The notes under the pieces: generated by a model
Database searches by the model: none
Told to the model about the DNA's origin: nothing
What the model saw: the letters and a program-made list of their open reading frames with translations, nothing else
Source of the DNA: Peltaster fructicola
Taxonomy: Eukaryota; Ascomycota; Dothideomycetes
Length of the DNA stretch: 64,000 nt
Reading direction: 5' to 3'
NCBI GenBank assembly: GCA_001592805.2
Contig: CP051139.1
Coordinates: 4,464,001-4,528,000, forward strand
In this document: positions 19,328 through 31,424 of the stretch, in pieces
Position numbering within the stretch: position 1 is the first letter of the stretch
Layout: every line of letters starts with the position of its first letter
Position numbers and translations under genes: made by a program

Positions 19328-22251
19328 CTATGCTACATTGGCGAAAGCTCGCTTCTTCCGTCCTTTTGTCAAGTCTGCGTCGTCCTCGACTGTGTCGTCA
19401 ATATACGTGAATCGTTCGTTGTCGCGAGCATCTCTCGACATGATGTCCAGACCAGCGAGGTTGAAGCCTACGATCTGTCGTTCCTCCTTCTGCCAGCGCT
19501 CGAATCCCTCAAGGATGTCACTGAGCACTTGCCGCATGTTGCGGGAAGCAATGATTTGTTGCATGTGTGCTTGGAGCAGGAAATATGCCACTCGCCAAGC
19601 CAACTCTGGTCGCATGCGCTTGTTGAGAAAGATTGCCAGGAAGAGGAAGAGTTGTGGTAGAGTTGAGAACGGGATGACCAGGAGAGCGTCGTTCAGTGAC
19701 GGGCTCGGGATCTTTTGGAGCACTTTCAGAACGTGCTCCTCTGCTGAGATGTTGCCCAGGGCAAGGAAGATCGGATTACGCTGTGGCACTGCCAGCCGTG
19801 GGTTGCTTTCCTTCTCCTCTTCATATGCTTGCATGAGAGCGTGATCCTCTATAGCTTGTTCGAGTGCCTCCATGATCTTCTCACCGTGTGTCAACGTGCT
19901 AATCGTCTGCTTACCTGCTGCAGCCACATCGTCCTCTGCACCACGTTGGGCTTCGTCTTCGCGGTAATCGCGGTCTAGGTTTTGAGCAAGAGTGGACTCG
20001 TAGATCTCTTCGAGCTCGCGCTCACGCTCTTCCTCGAGGAAGACGAGATCATCACCGACAGTCCACAGTCGGATAGCTTTGTCATGACCTGCAGTGACAA
20101 TTGTCTCGCCTGTCCTGCCCACGACCATAGCCCAGATCTCACCCTTGTGGCCATCAAGCCGCTGGATCTGAGCAAACTTGTCAGCGTCCCACGTCTTCAG
20201 CGCGCCGTCCTTGCTGCATGAGAACGCAATGTGCTTCTCATCTCCTTCGATAGGATGTGATATGAAGCTCACACCCATGACACTGTCCTGATGTGCGAAG
20301 AATGCTTTGTGGCAATCACCGAAATCAAGGCCCCAAATGCGGACGTTCTTGTCTGCTGAGCAGGTCGCGATGAGCTTACTGTCGGAAGAGATTGACAGAC
20401 TTAGCACGGGCAGCTTGTGTCCGTATAGTGTGAGGAAGAGCTTGAGCGAATCGCAGAAGAATACCTTAACAGTGTTGTCGAGAGTGCTAGCAGCGAGAAG
20501 ACGCTGATCAGGTGAGATCTGGATGCTGAGAATCTCGTCTGACAGACGCAGCTCTCTCGTCTGTGTGAGTTTGAGCCGTTGCATCGTCCTCCTTGTTCCA
20601 GGAATGTCTTCTTCAACGACATCAAATCGCCAGAAGCGTGCACTCTTGTCAGCAGAGCCAGTGACGACGTTTTTGCCATCGGGATGCACAGTAAGTGTCC
20701 AGACTGCACCTTCATGCGCTTTTATCGATTCGATGAGCGTGCTGGTGCTGATGTCGTGCAGCTCCAGCTCACCAGTCTTGGTGCCGAGGAGCACAATCCT
20801 GTCACCTGGTAGGAAAGCAGCACAGAGAGCCTGGCCACACTCTAGAGTTCGTAAGCAAGATCTCGTCTTGAGGTTCCAGATCTTGAGTTGCCCGTTCGAT
20901 GCCGAAGCAAGCATTCGGTCGTCCGAAGACAGTGCAAGTGCGCGGACATCTGTACGGTGACCGGGCAACTCGACACCTAATGTACGCTCATACTCTGGCG
21001 CCTCTTTAGAGGTATTTGCAGAGTGTGTTGTTATTGAATATACCTCGAGCTGGTTATTCGTCGTAGCCACGAGCAGTGAGAGCGCTTTGGATGTTCCCTT
21101 GCCAGCCCAGTCGATCGACTTTACTTTCCCAGTCGTCCTGATGATCACATACGGTATGAACACATCTTCAGCGTCTGGCGCATCTGAACTCTCGTCAATG
21201 GGGAGCTCAATCCCAGTAGCAGAAGCTTTCTCTCTTCTCCGGCGTCGTTTTCGTTGCAAGTGCTTGTGTACCTCCTCCGCTGTGCGTATGCGCCAGATCT
21301 CGACCGCCTTGTCCGATCCGTGAACTGCGATGTAATCTTGCTTGGGGTGGAAGTGGATGCCAGTCGTCCTATCCTTGCCTTGCCTGTGCAGTATGCCTTG
21401 ACTCTTCAACACGTCCGACTTCTTAGTGTCCAGCAATCCTCCCAGAGCTCCGAGGCTGTTAAGATCGACACTCCAGACTCTCAGCTCTCCGTCATTGCCT
21501 GCTGTGATGCAGCCATCGGTGTCGTTGTTCAGCGCAAGAGCCCAACACTCTCCGTTGGTTTGCGCAACGTGTGTCTCAATGCATGCCGGGCTTTGCAAGT
21601 CCCAGATTTTCACAAGTGCATCTTTCGATGTCGATAGCAGGTACCTTTCTTCCGTCTCTTGAACCACGTCCACTGCTTCGTCTAGAGAAGGGCTTTGGCG
21701 AGTGTTGACAGGCGTGCGCAGTATACCAAGACCGGTGATCTGATCCTTGTGACCTCTTAGTCTGAATTCGGCAGTCTCTGAGAGAAGATTCCAAACGATG
21801 ATGTCGGTGTCCTTGCTACCACTGATCAGTCGAGCACCATCTGAGTCGAATCTCAATTGTGTAATAGCACTACGATGTCCGTTGAAGTTGAGTACGATTT
21901 GACCAGACAAGGCGTCCCAGATTCGGATCGAGCCATCGCTATATCCTGCAGCCACAAGATCCGGCTGCGCATTGCATGGAGCAATGAAGGTCACCTCACT
22001 CTTGTTGTCGCCATCGTGCCACGTCGAGAGTAGCTCACTGGTCTTGAGGTCCCAGCACAGGACATCCTCGTTTGCGCCACTATATGTGCGACCGGCACTG
22101 GACTTGTTTACTGAAGATGTAGGAAGCCATATTGCGTTCGAGGTCGCTGTGCAGATTGTGCCGAATGAGCGGTCAGCCTCGTATTTCCTGGAAGTTGTCA
22201 GATCGTCTCTGAGCTTAGCACAAGCGCCACGAACCTGTAGGACCGCACCAT
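19328..22251 (-). CDS. UTP12: UTP12/DIP2 WD-repeat subunit of the SSU processome
   Basis: A U3 snoRNP-associated scaffold protein needed for early 18S rRNA maturation in the nucleolus (WDR3 in animals). Two exons, 22235-22251 and 19328-22187, join to 958 residues, close to yeast Dip2. Exon 1 codes only MVRSY plus two bases of an arginine codon, then a 47-nt intron. The product has two tandem WD40 propellers through about residue 680, with blades such as FNGHRSAITQLRFDSDG and RLDGHKGEIWAMVV. After them come an acidic coiled region (LEEERERELEEIYES) and the C-terminal Utp12 domain (about 790-900, including AWRVAYFLLQAHMQQI). The short first exon is supported because Dip2 proteins begin MV(K/R)SY. 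With fibrillarin it is one of two ribosome-biogenesis genes here, but they are not adjacent. Confidence 0.95.
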
Positions 22252-22484
22252 GGAAGAGTAATTGTTGTCGTCTGATCGAGATACTCGAGATAGAATTCTC
22301 AAAAGTTTAGCTAGAATGTCGCGCTAGCCATCGCTCATTGCTGCATGGCTGAGCGCGCTTGCCCTGCTAGGCAGGGTGTTCACAGCTGCGTAATTAGGCA
22401 GTCCTAGACCTGACGTAGAAGCAATTGACGACGTCGCAACATTCACCTCTCGACAACTGCTATTGAGAGCAGTGCATAGCCGCC

Positions 22485-23581
22485 ATGTTGCTCCTGGACT
22501 GTCAGAATGTGCTCATCGAATCACTGCTTCGCGACAGATTCAATCCAGAGTAGGTCACTTCATGTCCAGCTTGCACAACACGTTAACGTACTCTCAGCGC
22601 AACACCGGTCGCGATAGATCAAGTCGTCTCGGACTTCGACAACGTCAGCTTCCACATCAGCACGCCCAATGCAAAAACACAGATCCTGGTATCCATCCGG
22701 GTGAAATGCTGGGCCGAGCTGGTTCAATATGGAGCACAGGATGTTCTCCAGCGTGTGTACGGTGCATACATCGTTCAGCCGGAGTCAGGCTATGATTTCA
22801 GCGTACAGGTCGACCTTGAGCAGCTGCCACAGTTACAAGAAGAAAAGGACGAGCTCATTCGACGAATCAGTCTGCTTAAGCGCAACGCCATGGCAGCACC
22901 ATATGAGCAAGCATTCGCAGAATACGACACGTTACGAGAAGAGGCGTCGAAGTACACATCAGAGTCTGCACCACAAGGAGTGAAGGAGGGTGGTGAAGTT
23001 CGTGCCATTCACTATCGCGAAGAGGAAGCAATATACATCAAGGCCTCTCACGACAGAGTTACAGTAATCTTCTCGACTGTGTTCCGAGAAGAGACGGACA
23101 GAGTCTTCGGCAAGGTCTTCTTGCAGGAGTTCGTTGATGCACGACGGCGGGCAATTCAGAATGCACCTCAAGTCATGTTCAGGAGCGAGCCACCTCTAGA
23201 GCTGCAAGGTGTTCGCGGTTTGGCAAGTGGTAAGGGCGATGTTGGGTACATCACATTCGGTGAGTCGTCTGAACTTGCCAGCACCCAGAGCTGACATTGT
23301 ACAGTCTTGTTCCCTCGACATCTTCAGGCACAGCGCAGAGAGGACGTCATTTCACACATTCAGACATTCCGAGACTACTTCCACTATCACATCAAGGCCA
23401 GCAAAGCATACATCCACTCGCGCATGCGAAGACGGACAGCAGACTTCTTGCAAGGTAGGTTGATGTACTGTCTCTATCGATCTGCGCTGACCAGTATTGA
23501 GTCCTGCGAAGAGCAAGACCAGAGACCGAAGAGAAAGAACGAAAGACGGCCAGTGGAAGAACATTCAAAGTGCAGGCTTAG
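22485..23581 (+). CDS. ARC35: Arp2/3 complex subunit 2 (p34-Arc)
   Basis: A core scaffold subunit of the actin-nucleating Arp2/3 complex; it contacts the mother filament together with ARPC4. Four exons (22485-22549, 22598-23259, 23305-23454, 23502-23581) join to 318 residues. Clear family blocks are [67 protein letters not shown] and [17 protein letters not shown], and the C-terminus is [14 protein letters not shown]. The introns are 48, 45 and 47 nt. The last acceptor is TTGAG (ending 23501), not the CAG seven bases earlier: only the downstream AG keeps the frame that gives the conserved C-terminus. Confidence 0.95.
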
Positions 23582-24214
23582 ATCTGGCCTCTTACACACA
23601 ACAATGACTTTTGCTAGTGCTGGACAATGTTGCAGCGGCATGCCTAGTACGTCAGACTCACGCGAGCACGTTCTCGACGCGGTCCACCGCTGTAGTCTGG
23701 AAATGCAGGTCCAAAAATTCTTCTACAGTCATGTGTAAGAGTGCGTGATGTCTAGGACAGCCGAAGCCGGAGCATGCCACGATGATGAAGCAAAAAAATT
23801 CTGGCTGGCATTGGGACCTGACTCTGCAGCAGCTGGCGCCAATTGGTGGTGCAGCTCGAGAGCTCCTCCTACGCAGATATGCTTCACAGCTCTATCGAAG
23901 AAAAGTGAAATTTTCTTCTCATGCATGCACGAAGCAATCTTGCCATACATGTAGGCTTCGTTACCCTCCGAGCAACTCTCTTTCGCACTCTTCTGATCTC
24001 GTTATTTGCTATTTGCTTGAAGACGAGCCTACGATAAGAGCGTCGTCCCTTATCGGAGCTACTTTTTGTAGCGCGGTGGCCCGTGAGCTCGGTGACTCGT
24101 CTCACAGCTCTTATACAATTTTGGATCGCAGTTGTGAAGCCATTGGCCCCACGAACAGCGTGTACAGACGCTCTTCTGATTGTGCTGGTCCTCTGTTGAA
24201 GCATTGCCTTCACT
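23582..24214 (+). promoter_or_regulatory. Spacer between ARPC2 and the CPS large-subunit gene
   Basis: 633 bp holding the ARPC2 3' end and the promoter and leader of the next gene on the same strand. I see no extra gene or RNA. Confidence 0.45.
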
Positions 24215-27200
24215 ATGGCCCTCACTAGGCGAGTTGTGCGCCAATTGCAGCGCGAGCTGTCTCACACAAGCAAGCAGACCGCTCCAAAGGTCTCTCGACG
24301 AACGTTCGTCACCGCACAACAGAAATCACAATGCCTTCGACAGGAGCGAGTCAGCAACAAGGCTCTCCAGCTCCGTTCCTTCACGAAGTCGGCTCGAGCA
24401 TGTGACACAAGCAAGGCCGAGACAGCTCCCAATGCCAAGGCATATCTTGAGAGTGGAGCTATTGCTGGAGCACAGAACCTGGTCGATGTCAAGAAGGTGC
24501 TGGTCATTGGTTCAGGTGGACTTGCAATCGGACAAGCTGGAGAGTTCGACTACTCAGGATCACAAGCACTGAAGGCACTGAAAGAGGCTGGCATACAATC
24601 AGTCTTGATCAATCCCAACATTGCTACCATTCAGACCTCTCACGTGCTCGCCGATGAGATCTACTACCTTCCAGTCACACCAGAGTATGTCACATATGTG
24701 ATCGAGAAGGAGCGGCCAGATGGTATCTTCTTGTCTTTCGGTGGTCAGACAGCATTGAACTTGGGTGTGCGAATGGACAAGATGGGCATCTTCGATCGAT
24801 ACAACGTCAAGGTGCTCGGTACCAGCATTAAGACACTAGAGACCAGTGAGGACCGAGACTTATTCGCCAAGGCTCTGAAAGAGATCGATATTCCTATTGC
24901 AGAGAGTATTGCTGTCGGAACAGTGGAGGACGCTCTCGATGCTGCAAACGCTGTCGGATACCCAATCATTGTGCGTGCAGCATACGCACTTGGTGGGCTC
25001 GGCAGTGGTTTTGCAGACAACGAGGAGGAGCTGAGGAACTTGGCTGCTCGTTCATTGACCTTGTCACCACAGATCCTGGTTGAGAAGTCGCTCAAGGGCT
25101 GGAAAGAGGCAGAATACGAGGTCGTCCGAGACGCTTCCGACAACTGCATCACAGTCTGCAACATGGAGAACTTCGATCCACTGGGAGTGCACACTGGTGA
25201 CAGTATTGTCGTCTCGCCATCTCAGACCTTTAGCGACGAAGAGTACCACATGCTTCGATCAGCCTCGATCAAGATCGTTCGTCACTTGGGTGTTGTTGGA
25301 GAGTGTAACGTCCAATATGCCCTACAGCCCGATGGACTTGACTACCGTGTCATCGAAGTCAACGCTCGTCTCTCTCGATCCTCAGCTCTGGCATCCAAGG
25401 CCACCGGTTATCCTCTTGCTTACACTGCTGCCAAGATTGGTCTTGGCCACACACTGCCAGAGCTTCCAAACGCTGTCACTCGCACGACTACCGCCAACTT
25501 CGAGCCCAGTCTGGATTACATCGTTACCAAGATACCTCGATGGGACTTGAGTAAGTTCCAGAATGTCAAGCGTGACATCGGCTCTGCTATGAAGTCCGTT
25601 GGTGAAGTTATGGCTATTGGCCGTACCTTCGAAGAAAGTTTCCAAAAGGCTATTCGACAGGTTGATCCAAAATTTCATGGTCTACAAGGCGACGAGTTCG
25701 AAAACCTCGATGATGTGCTTCGCAATCCTACAGATCGCCGATGGCTCGCCGTCGGTCAAGCCATGCTTCATGAAGGATATACCGTCGACCGCGTACATGA
25801 GCTCAGCAGAATCGACAAGTGGTTCTTATACAAGATCCAGAACATCGTTGACTGCACGCACGAGCTTGAGGAGATCGGATCCCTGTTCGGCGTGAAGAAA
25901 GAACTCATGCTCAAGGCCAAGAAGCTTGGTTTCAGTGACAGACAAATTGCAAAGGCTGTCAACAGCACTGAAGACGATGTTCGTGCACGCAGGAAGAACT
26001 TCGGCATCCGTCCTTGGGTGAAGAAGATCGATACCCTTGCCGCTGAGTTTCCTGCTGACACCAACTACCTCTACACAACTTACAATGCAAGCAGCCACGA
26101 TGTAACCTTCGACGACCACGGTATTCTTGTTCTCGGATCTGGTGTGTATCGTATCGGCTCGTCGGTTGAGTTCGATTGGTGTGCCGTTAATGCCACCTTG
26201 AGTCTGAAGGCTCAAGGCAAGAAAACTGTTATGATCAACGTAAGTACCTTCAATATCGATAACATACATCGCTAACAGATCCAAAAAAGTACAATCCGGA
26301 AACCTATTCGACCGATTTTGACGTTGCTGATCGCCTCTATTTCGAGGAGTTGAGCTATGAGCGTGTCATGGATATTTACGAGCTCGAATCCGGAACAGGT
26401 GTTGTTGTGTCTGTAGGTGGACAGCTACCTCAGAACATCGCTCTCAAGCTCCAGGAGACTGGCAAGGCCAAGGTGCTCGGCACAGATCCAAAGGACATCG
26501 ACAAGGCTGAAGATCGACATAAGTTCTCCTCTATCCTGGACTCAATCGGTGTTGATCAGCCAGCTTGGAAGGAACTCACGTCACTCTCTGATGCTAAGGA
26601 CTTCGCCAACACCGTTGGTTACCCTGTCCTCGTCCGTCCATCCTACGTCCTCTCTGGTGCCGCCATGACTGTCATCCGCAATGAAGACGAATTGGCCGAC
26701 AAGCTCACGGCTGCGGCAAACGTCAGTCCAGATCATCCAGTCGTCATTACACAGTTCATTCAGGGTGCCAAGGAGATCGATGTCGATGCTGTGGCGTCGC
26801 ATGGTAAGCTCCTGATCCACGCCGTCAGTGAGCACATCGAAAATGCCGGTGTACATTCTGGTGATGCATCGCTCATCCTTCCGCCTACCGGCCTGCCACA
26901 GGATGTCATCACTCGTGTCAAGGAGATTGCCGAGAAGGTGGCCAAGGCATGGAACATCACTGGTCCTTTCAACATGCAAATCATCAATGCTCAGGATCCA
27001 AACGGTGGCGAGAGTGAGCTTAAGGTTATTGAGTGTAATCTGCGTGCATCGCGGTCCTTCCCGTTCGTCAGCAAGGTCGTCGGCACGAATTTCATCGACG
27101 TTGCAACGCGAGCTCTCCTGGGCAAGGATGTCCCCGACCCTGTCGATCCGATGACCGTGAAGCGCGACTACCTGGCCGTTAAGGTGCCACAGTTCTCGTG

Positions 27201-27821
27201 GACTCGTCTTGCCGGTGCCGACCCATACCTTGGCGTCGAGATGGCCAGTACTGGCGAGATGGCTTGCTTCGGTAAGGATTTGGTCGAGGCCTACTGGACA
27301 GCTATGCAGAGCACAATGAATTTCCGACTGCCACTACCAGGAGAGGGTCTTCTCTTTGGTGGTGACGTTGCTACAACAGATCTGACCACCATTGTCGACT
27401 ACTTGCAACCACTTGGCTACAAGCTCTTTGCTGCTAACAACGAGGTCAAGGAGCACCTCGAGAAGAACAGCAAGAACAACGTCTCCGTCGAGGTCATTGC
27501 GTTCCCAGTGGAGGACAAGCGTGCTCTACGTGGAGTGTTCGAGAAGCACGACATTCGTGGTGTCTTCAACTTGGCTAAGGCCAGGGCAAGCAGCTTAGTT
27601 GACGAAGACTATGTCATGCGCAGGAATGCTGTCGATTTCGGTGTTCCTCTCTTCATGGAGCCGAAGGTGAGTGTTTTGTCCCGATCACGTAACGATAGGC
27701 TAACATACTGCAGACTGCTGTGCTCTTCGCACAATGCATGAGCGTCAAGCTCCCCAAGGGTGAGGGTATCCCACCTGAGGTCCGACGATGGAGTGATTTT
27801 GTTGGTGGGAAGATGCTCTGA
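24215..27821 (+). CDS. CPA2: Carbamoyl-phosphate synthase, arginine-specific, large subunit, mitochondrial
   Basis: Synthesises carbamoyl phosphate from bicarbonate, ammonia (delivered by the small subunit) and two ATP for arginine biosynthesis. Three exons (24215-26239, 26290-27666, 27714-27821) join to 1169 residues; the introns are 50 and 47 nt. The first 60 residues are rich in Arg, Ser and Thr with almost no acids ([15 protein letters not shown]), as in a mitochondrial presequence. The first ATP-grasp half starts near residue 95 ([20 protein letters not shown]) and the second near residue 650 ([19 protein letters not shown]). The C-terminal MGS-like domain follows. It is a stand-alone large subunit, not fused to aspartate transcarbamoylase, which with the presequence supports the arginine rather than the pyrimidine enzyme. 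The small subunit is not in the window. Confidence 0.96.
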
Positions 27822-28754
27822 GCAGGTTGTAGCTCTCGAGAAACGAAAGTCTAGAGTACAACTGCAGGCAATCTTTTATGGTAGCTAGCCAAGTGTTATA
27901 TCGAGTTTTCTGCTATATCGAGCGTTCACGCATTTGTTCAAATGATTTCCCTAGACCGGTCGACGTATGCTAAGCAGAGCTCTACCCGATGTGCTTCTGT
28001 GACCGATACTTTTTCGACGTCAGCTCTCCACCATAGATCTAGAGTTCTGCTACCCTCCAGTTTCTGACCTTACCATCACCTTTCACCACACCACAAACTC
28101 GACATGAACCCTACAGCGCCACGAGGATAAGACCCGATCCTGTGTTCGGCACTGCCAATGCATTTCACTCACTTGTCGCACCGCATCTGCAGCTGGAGCA
28201 AGATCACGCCACACGGCTTTCACACCCGAGACTCTGTTCTTCCACGCTGTTACACGAGGACCGGCACAGGGCACTTCCTTCCCATATTCCATGCTAGAAC
28301 AGAGCGGCAGAACCAAGCTGTTGACTAAATTACGCATGGAAGAAGCCTGTTGCCGCCCAACCTCGGTGACAGGCCAAGCAGGTTGCACAAAAGCGACTAT
28401 ACCAGCACGACTCGTGCATGTGCGTATCGGGACGCCAGATCGGCGACGGCGCTGGCTGTGAGCTATATCGCTGAGCAGTGGTACCGCATGGCTGAATTGA
28501 TGTTGTGCAGCTGATTGTGCGAGCACCAAAGATGCTGGTCTCGGGTCTGTCATGCTGGCTATCCTGGACTCGACGAGCGGGTGCGATGCTGCGCCTTTCA
28601 ATATTCGCCCAGCCCATATTACCATGCTGAGGCAGTGTGAGTAAGTCACTGAGCCGTGTGCATTCTCTTTTTAGTCTTATGCTGTTCTGCTGGCCATTTT
28701 CTTGTCTCTTTTTCTCTCCTTCGCAGCCCCCCCTGTTCTGTGACGCTCACCACC
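27822..28754. other. 0.93-kb intergenic region, no firm gene
   Basis: Between the CPS large-subunit gene and the DUF6594 gene, both on the plus strand. A minus-strand open frame spans 28083-28649, but it opens with GTG rather than ATG, has no recognisable domain and overlaps the region expected to be the next promoter. I treat the stretch as promoter and leader. Confidence 0.4.
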
Positions 28755-29948
28755 ATGGAGAATTCCCATTCGCGCAACAACAGTGCGGAGAGCGAGAAGA
28801 CTGGTAGTCCGCATAGACTGCTGTCGAACTCATATCCTCCTACACGGCAACCACAACGAGCGCCGCGCAAAGAACATGGCACTTCAGTAGATCTCAAGAT
28901 CACGGATCTCATGGACGAAGATGAGGCTCGCTGGATGAGTACCATGGAGAGCAGCAGAGCGGCGACACCTATACAACCGTCCCCAGAACAACCGGCAACG
29001 AAGACGAATGAACGTCCAATCTCACCAATCTCACCAGTACAAGCAGAGGCCTTAGGACACTCGCGAAACGAGACAGCCCCATTGCCGAAGCTGAACGACC
29101 GCCAGCACATCTCCATTGAACCAAGTCACAAGAAAGCACAGCCCTCAGCATCGTCGACGGGATTGACAGCATTGCCTCAGCGTTTCAAGACGTCAAATCC
29201 CCCTACCTTTGCTCGGAGAGTGTTTCTCGCAGCCAAACATGATCTGCTGTACAACTACTCTGAACAAATCCGGCTACCATGGCGCTGCAATACTTTAACA
29301 CATGGAGCAGTCGATCTCACTACTCTCCAGCGCATGCAGAAACATGTAGTGCAACAGAGACTGATAGCTCAGGTCCGAGCACTTGGAGAACGAGAATGCT
29401 GGTTGGAGATTGGCATCGGAGACACTATGCGAGAGTATTGTATGTAGAAAGTGAGGACAGTCGAGTGCAGCACTGACATGAGATCAGGCCAGATACTGCG
29501 AGACCTCGAATACATGGAAGAGCACGCCCTACGAGGTAGACACCATGATCCGTTCCTAATCACGACTCAAAGACCGCTGGAAGCTCAACTCTTGGAAGAA
29601 ACAGGTCTTGCTCGACAATCACCGGGTGCTAGAAGTGCACGACACACCATTGCTGGCCCAATCACGCATATACACCGAGCATCGCCCTGCTGGAGAATGC
29701 TTCAACGGCTCACAATCATATGCGCCGTCGCCATGGCTGTTGTGTTGCCATTCCTGGTGGCGATACTCACATCTGGCTACCTGCCTCGCATAATCGTAGT
29801 CTGCGCATGTATTGCCGTCTTCTCTGTAGCGGTGACATTGTTGGACACCAAGGGCGAACGACTACTACATTCGGTTTCGCTCACACTGGTCTACGCTGCG
29901 GCGCTGATCATCTTCCTTGGTACCACACCACAACACTATTCGAAATGA
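28755..29948 (+). CDS. DUF6594-type fungal membrane protein
   Basis: A membrane protein of unknown function. Two exons (28755-29439 and 29488-29948) join to 381 residues across a 48-nt intron with a GTATGT donor and CTGAC branch. Residues 1-150 are Ser/Pro-rich and probably disordered and cytosolic. They are followed by a helical segment (LQRMQKHVVQQRLIAQVRAL) and a C-terminal block of three hydrophobic helices (around VAMAVVLPFLVAIL, IIVVCACIAVFSVAVTLL and LTLVYAAALIIFLGTT). That pattern of a coiled helical region followed by three tight membrane helices ending in (F/V)(L/V)GTT is typical of DUF6594 proteins, a large family in filamentous fungi. The frame is open upstream to 28656; I chose the ATG at 28755 for its CACCATGG context. 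Confidence 0.75.
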
Positions 29949-30283
29949 TAACGATACTACGATACGATCAGATGTAAGCACCGGGCACGTCGGAGCTGTG
30001 CGCAGAACATCAGACGAGGACCATGACTACTATGCACTTATAACGTAATGTTTGTACACATATATCGAGAGCGATACATGCAGAGTCGCCTATGTTCCTC
30101 CACAAGCAGTTCCTGGCTTTTGAGGCCGTGATTCATTAATCGTTTGTCTGTCCTCGAGTGAGCCTTTCGACTCAGCATTAACCATTACCAAATTGAAATC
30201 ATTCCGTCCGTATCATCGCTATGCAGTCGCCCTATTATGTACCAAGAAGGGGGGTGTCCGTTCTTATTGCGTATTCACACGCT
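29949..30283. other. Convergent spacer, nothing seen
   Basis: 335 bp between the DUF6594 stop and the stop of the Ser/Thr-rich protein gene. It presumably holds the two 3' UTRs; I see no other feature. Confidence 0.4.
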
Positions 30284-31424
30284 TCAAATGAGAGCCAGAA
30301 GACCGATGGCACCACCAACGACGGCAGCAACACCACCGGCTTGGTAACGTGTGCCACTGCCAGCTGGCAAGGTTGGCGTGACGCTGGCAGAGGTCACGGT
30401 GGCAGCAGCAGCAGTCGTGCTGGTTGCCTGGCCTGGTGTCTCGTAGGTTGTGATGGTGCGCCGTTCACCATCGGGTAGGGTTGTCGTCAAAAAGACAGCA
30501 TTGGTCGCGACTCCGCCTCCAGGAGTATACGTGATGACAACGGCTCTACCACTAGCATCAGTCGTGGAGATGGTGGCTCCAGGAGACACGTTGGTCAAGG
30601 TGATGGACTGGCCATAGGAGTCTGTGGTGGTAATTCTATTAGTGACCGATCCCTGTCCGTTGGAGCTGCCGACAGCGGCGGCGGCAGCAGTAGTAGTCGT
30701 CGACTGGGCAGCGACGACGGCACTGGACAATGGCGAGACGGTCGTGACAACGCTTCCCCTACTGTCGGTGCTTGAGACCACAACTGCGGGGACTGTGCTC
30801 GAGGTGGTGAGCACTGATCCCTGAGCGTTGGTCGTGGTAATGGGCACCACTACGCTTGTGGAAGCGCTGGAGATGACAACCACAGGAGTGACGCTGGTAG
30901 TGCTAGTGGTCGTTGGGGTGACTGTAGGTACTAGAAGCTGCGATTGGGAGGTCTGGACGATTGCAGTTGATGCTTGAAAAGAATTAGCAGAAGCGATGCC
31001 GTAATCAAGGGAATCACGCACCAGCTGCAACCGATGTAGAGCTTGTTGTAGGAGTACTGCTGGTAGTGTCCAGAATGATAGAAGTGGTAGCAACAGTAGT
31101 AGCCACAACGACAACATTCGAATCAGTGACAGTAGTCGTGTTCGATTGTCTCTTCATCAATTCCAACTTCTGTGTGCTGTCCTGCTTGGCGACCTCTACA
31201 ACCTTCGAAGCGAGCTCTGGACTCTCGTTGTGCAATGCATCGATGGCGTTGGTATTGTGCTCGAAAACTCCCTCTCGATACCTGTGCGCCAACGTCTTCT
31301 CCAATGCCGCTCTTATCGACTCATCGGGGACATCTCGTAGGTCATTCTGCAGATCGGCTGCCAATGCGGTTGTGTATGTGATCAGAGGCAGAGCAGCCAG
31401 TAGTATCGCTCGCAGGCTATGCAT
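30284..31424 (-). CDS. Secreted Ser/Thr-rich protein, probably GPI-anchored
   Basis: Two exons (31022-31424 and 30284-30972) join to 363 residues across a 49-nt intron with a GTGCGT donor. A signal peptide is visible (MHSLRAILLAALPLITYTTALA). A short charged N-terminal domain follows (about residues 23-92, with VPDESIRAALEKTLAHRYREGVFEHN), then about 245 residues dominated by Thr, Ser, Val and Ala, suited to O-mannosylation. The end is small residues followed by a weakly hydrophobic tail (GGVAAVVGGAIGLLALI), as in GPI-anchored wall proteins. No catalytic domain is recognisable. It is likely a cell-wall or surface protein; the specific role is unknown. Confidence 0.8.

Noticed and set aside
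19200-19844. Plus-strand 214-codon frame
   Set aside because: It is antisense to the Utp12 domain of UTP12, which has strong homology; the frame is a shadow.
28083-28649. Minus-strand 188-codon frame upstream of the DUF6594 gene
   Set aside because: GTG start, no domain, composition like random GC-balanced sequence, and it overlaps the expected promoter.
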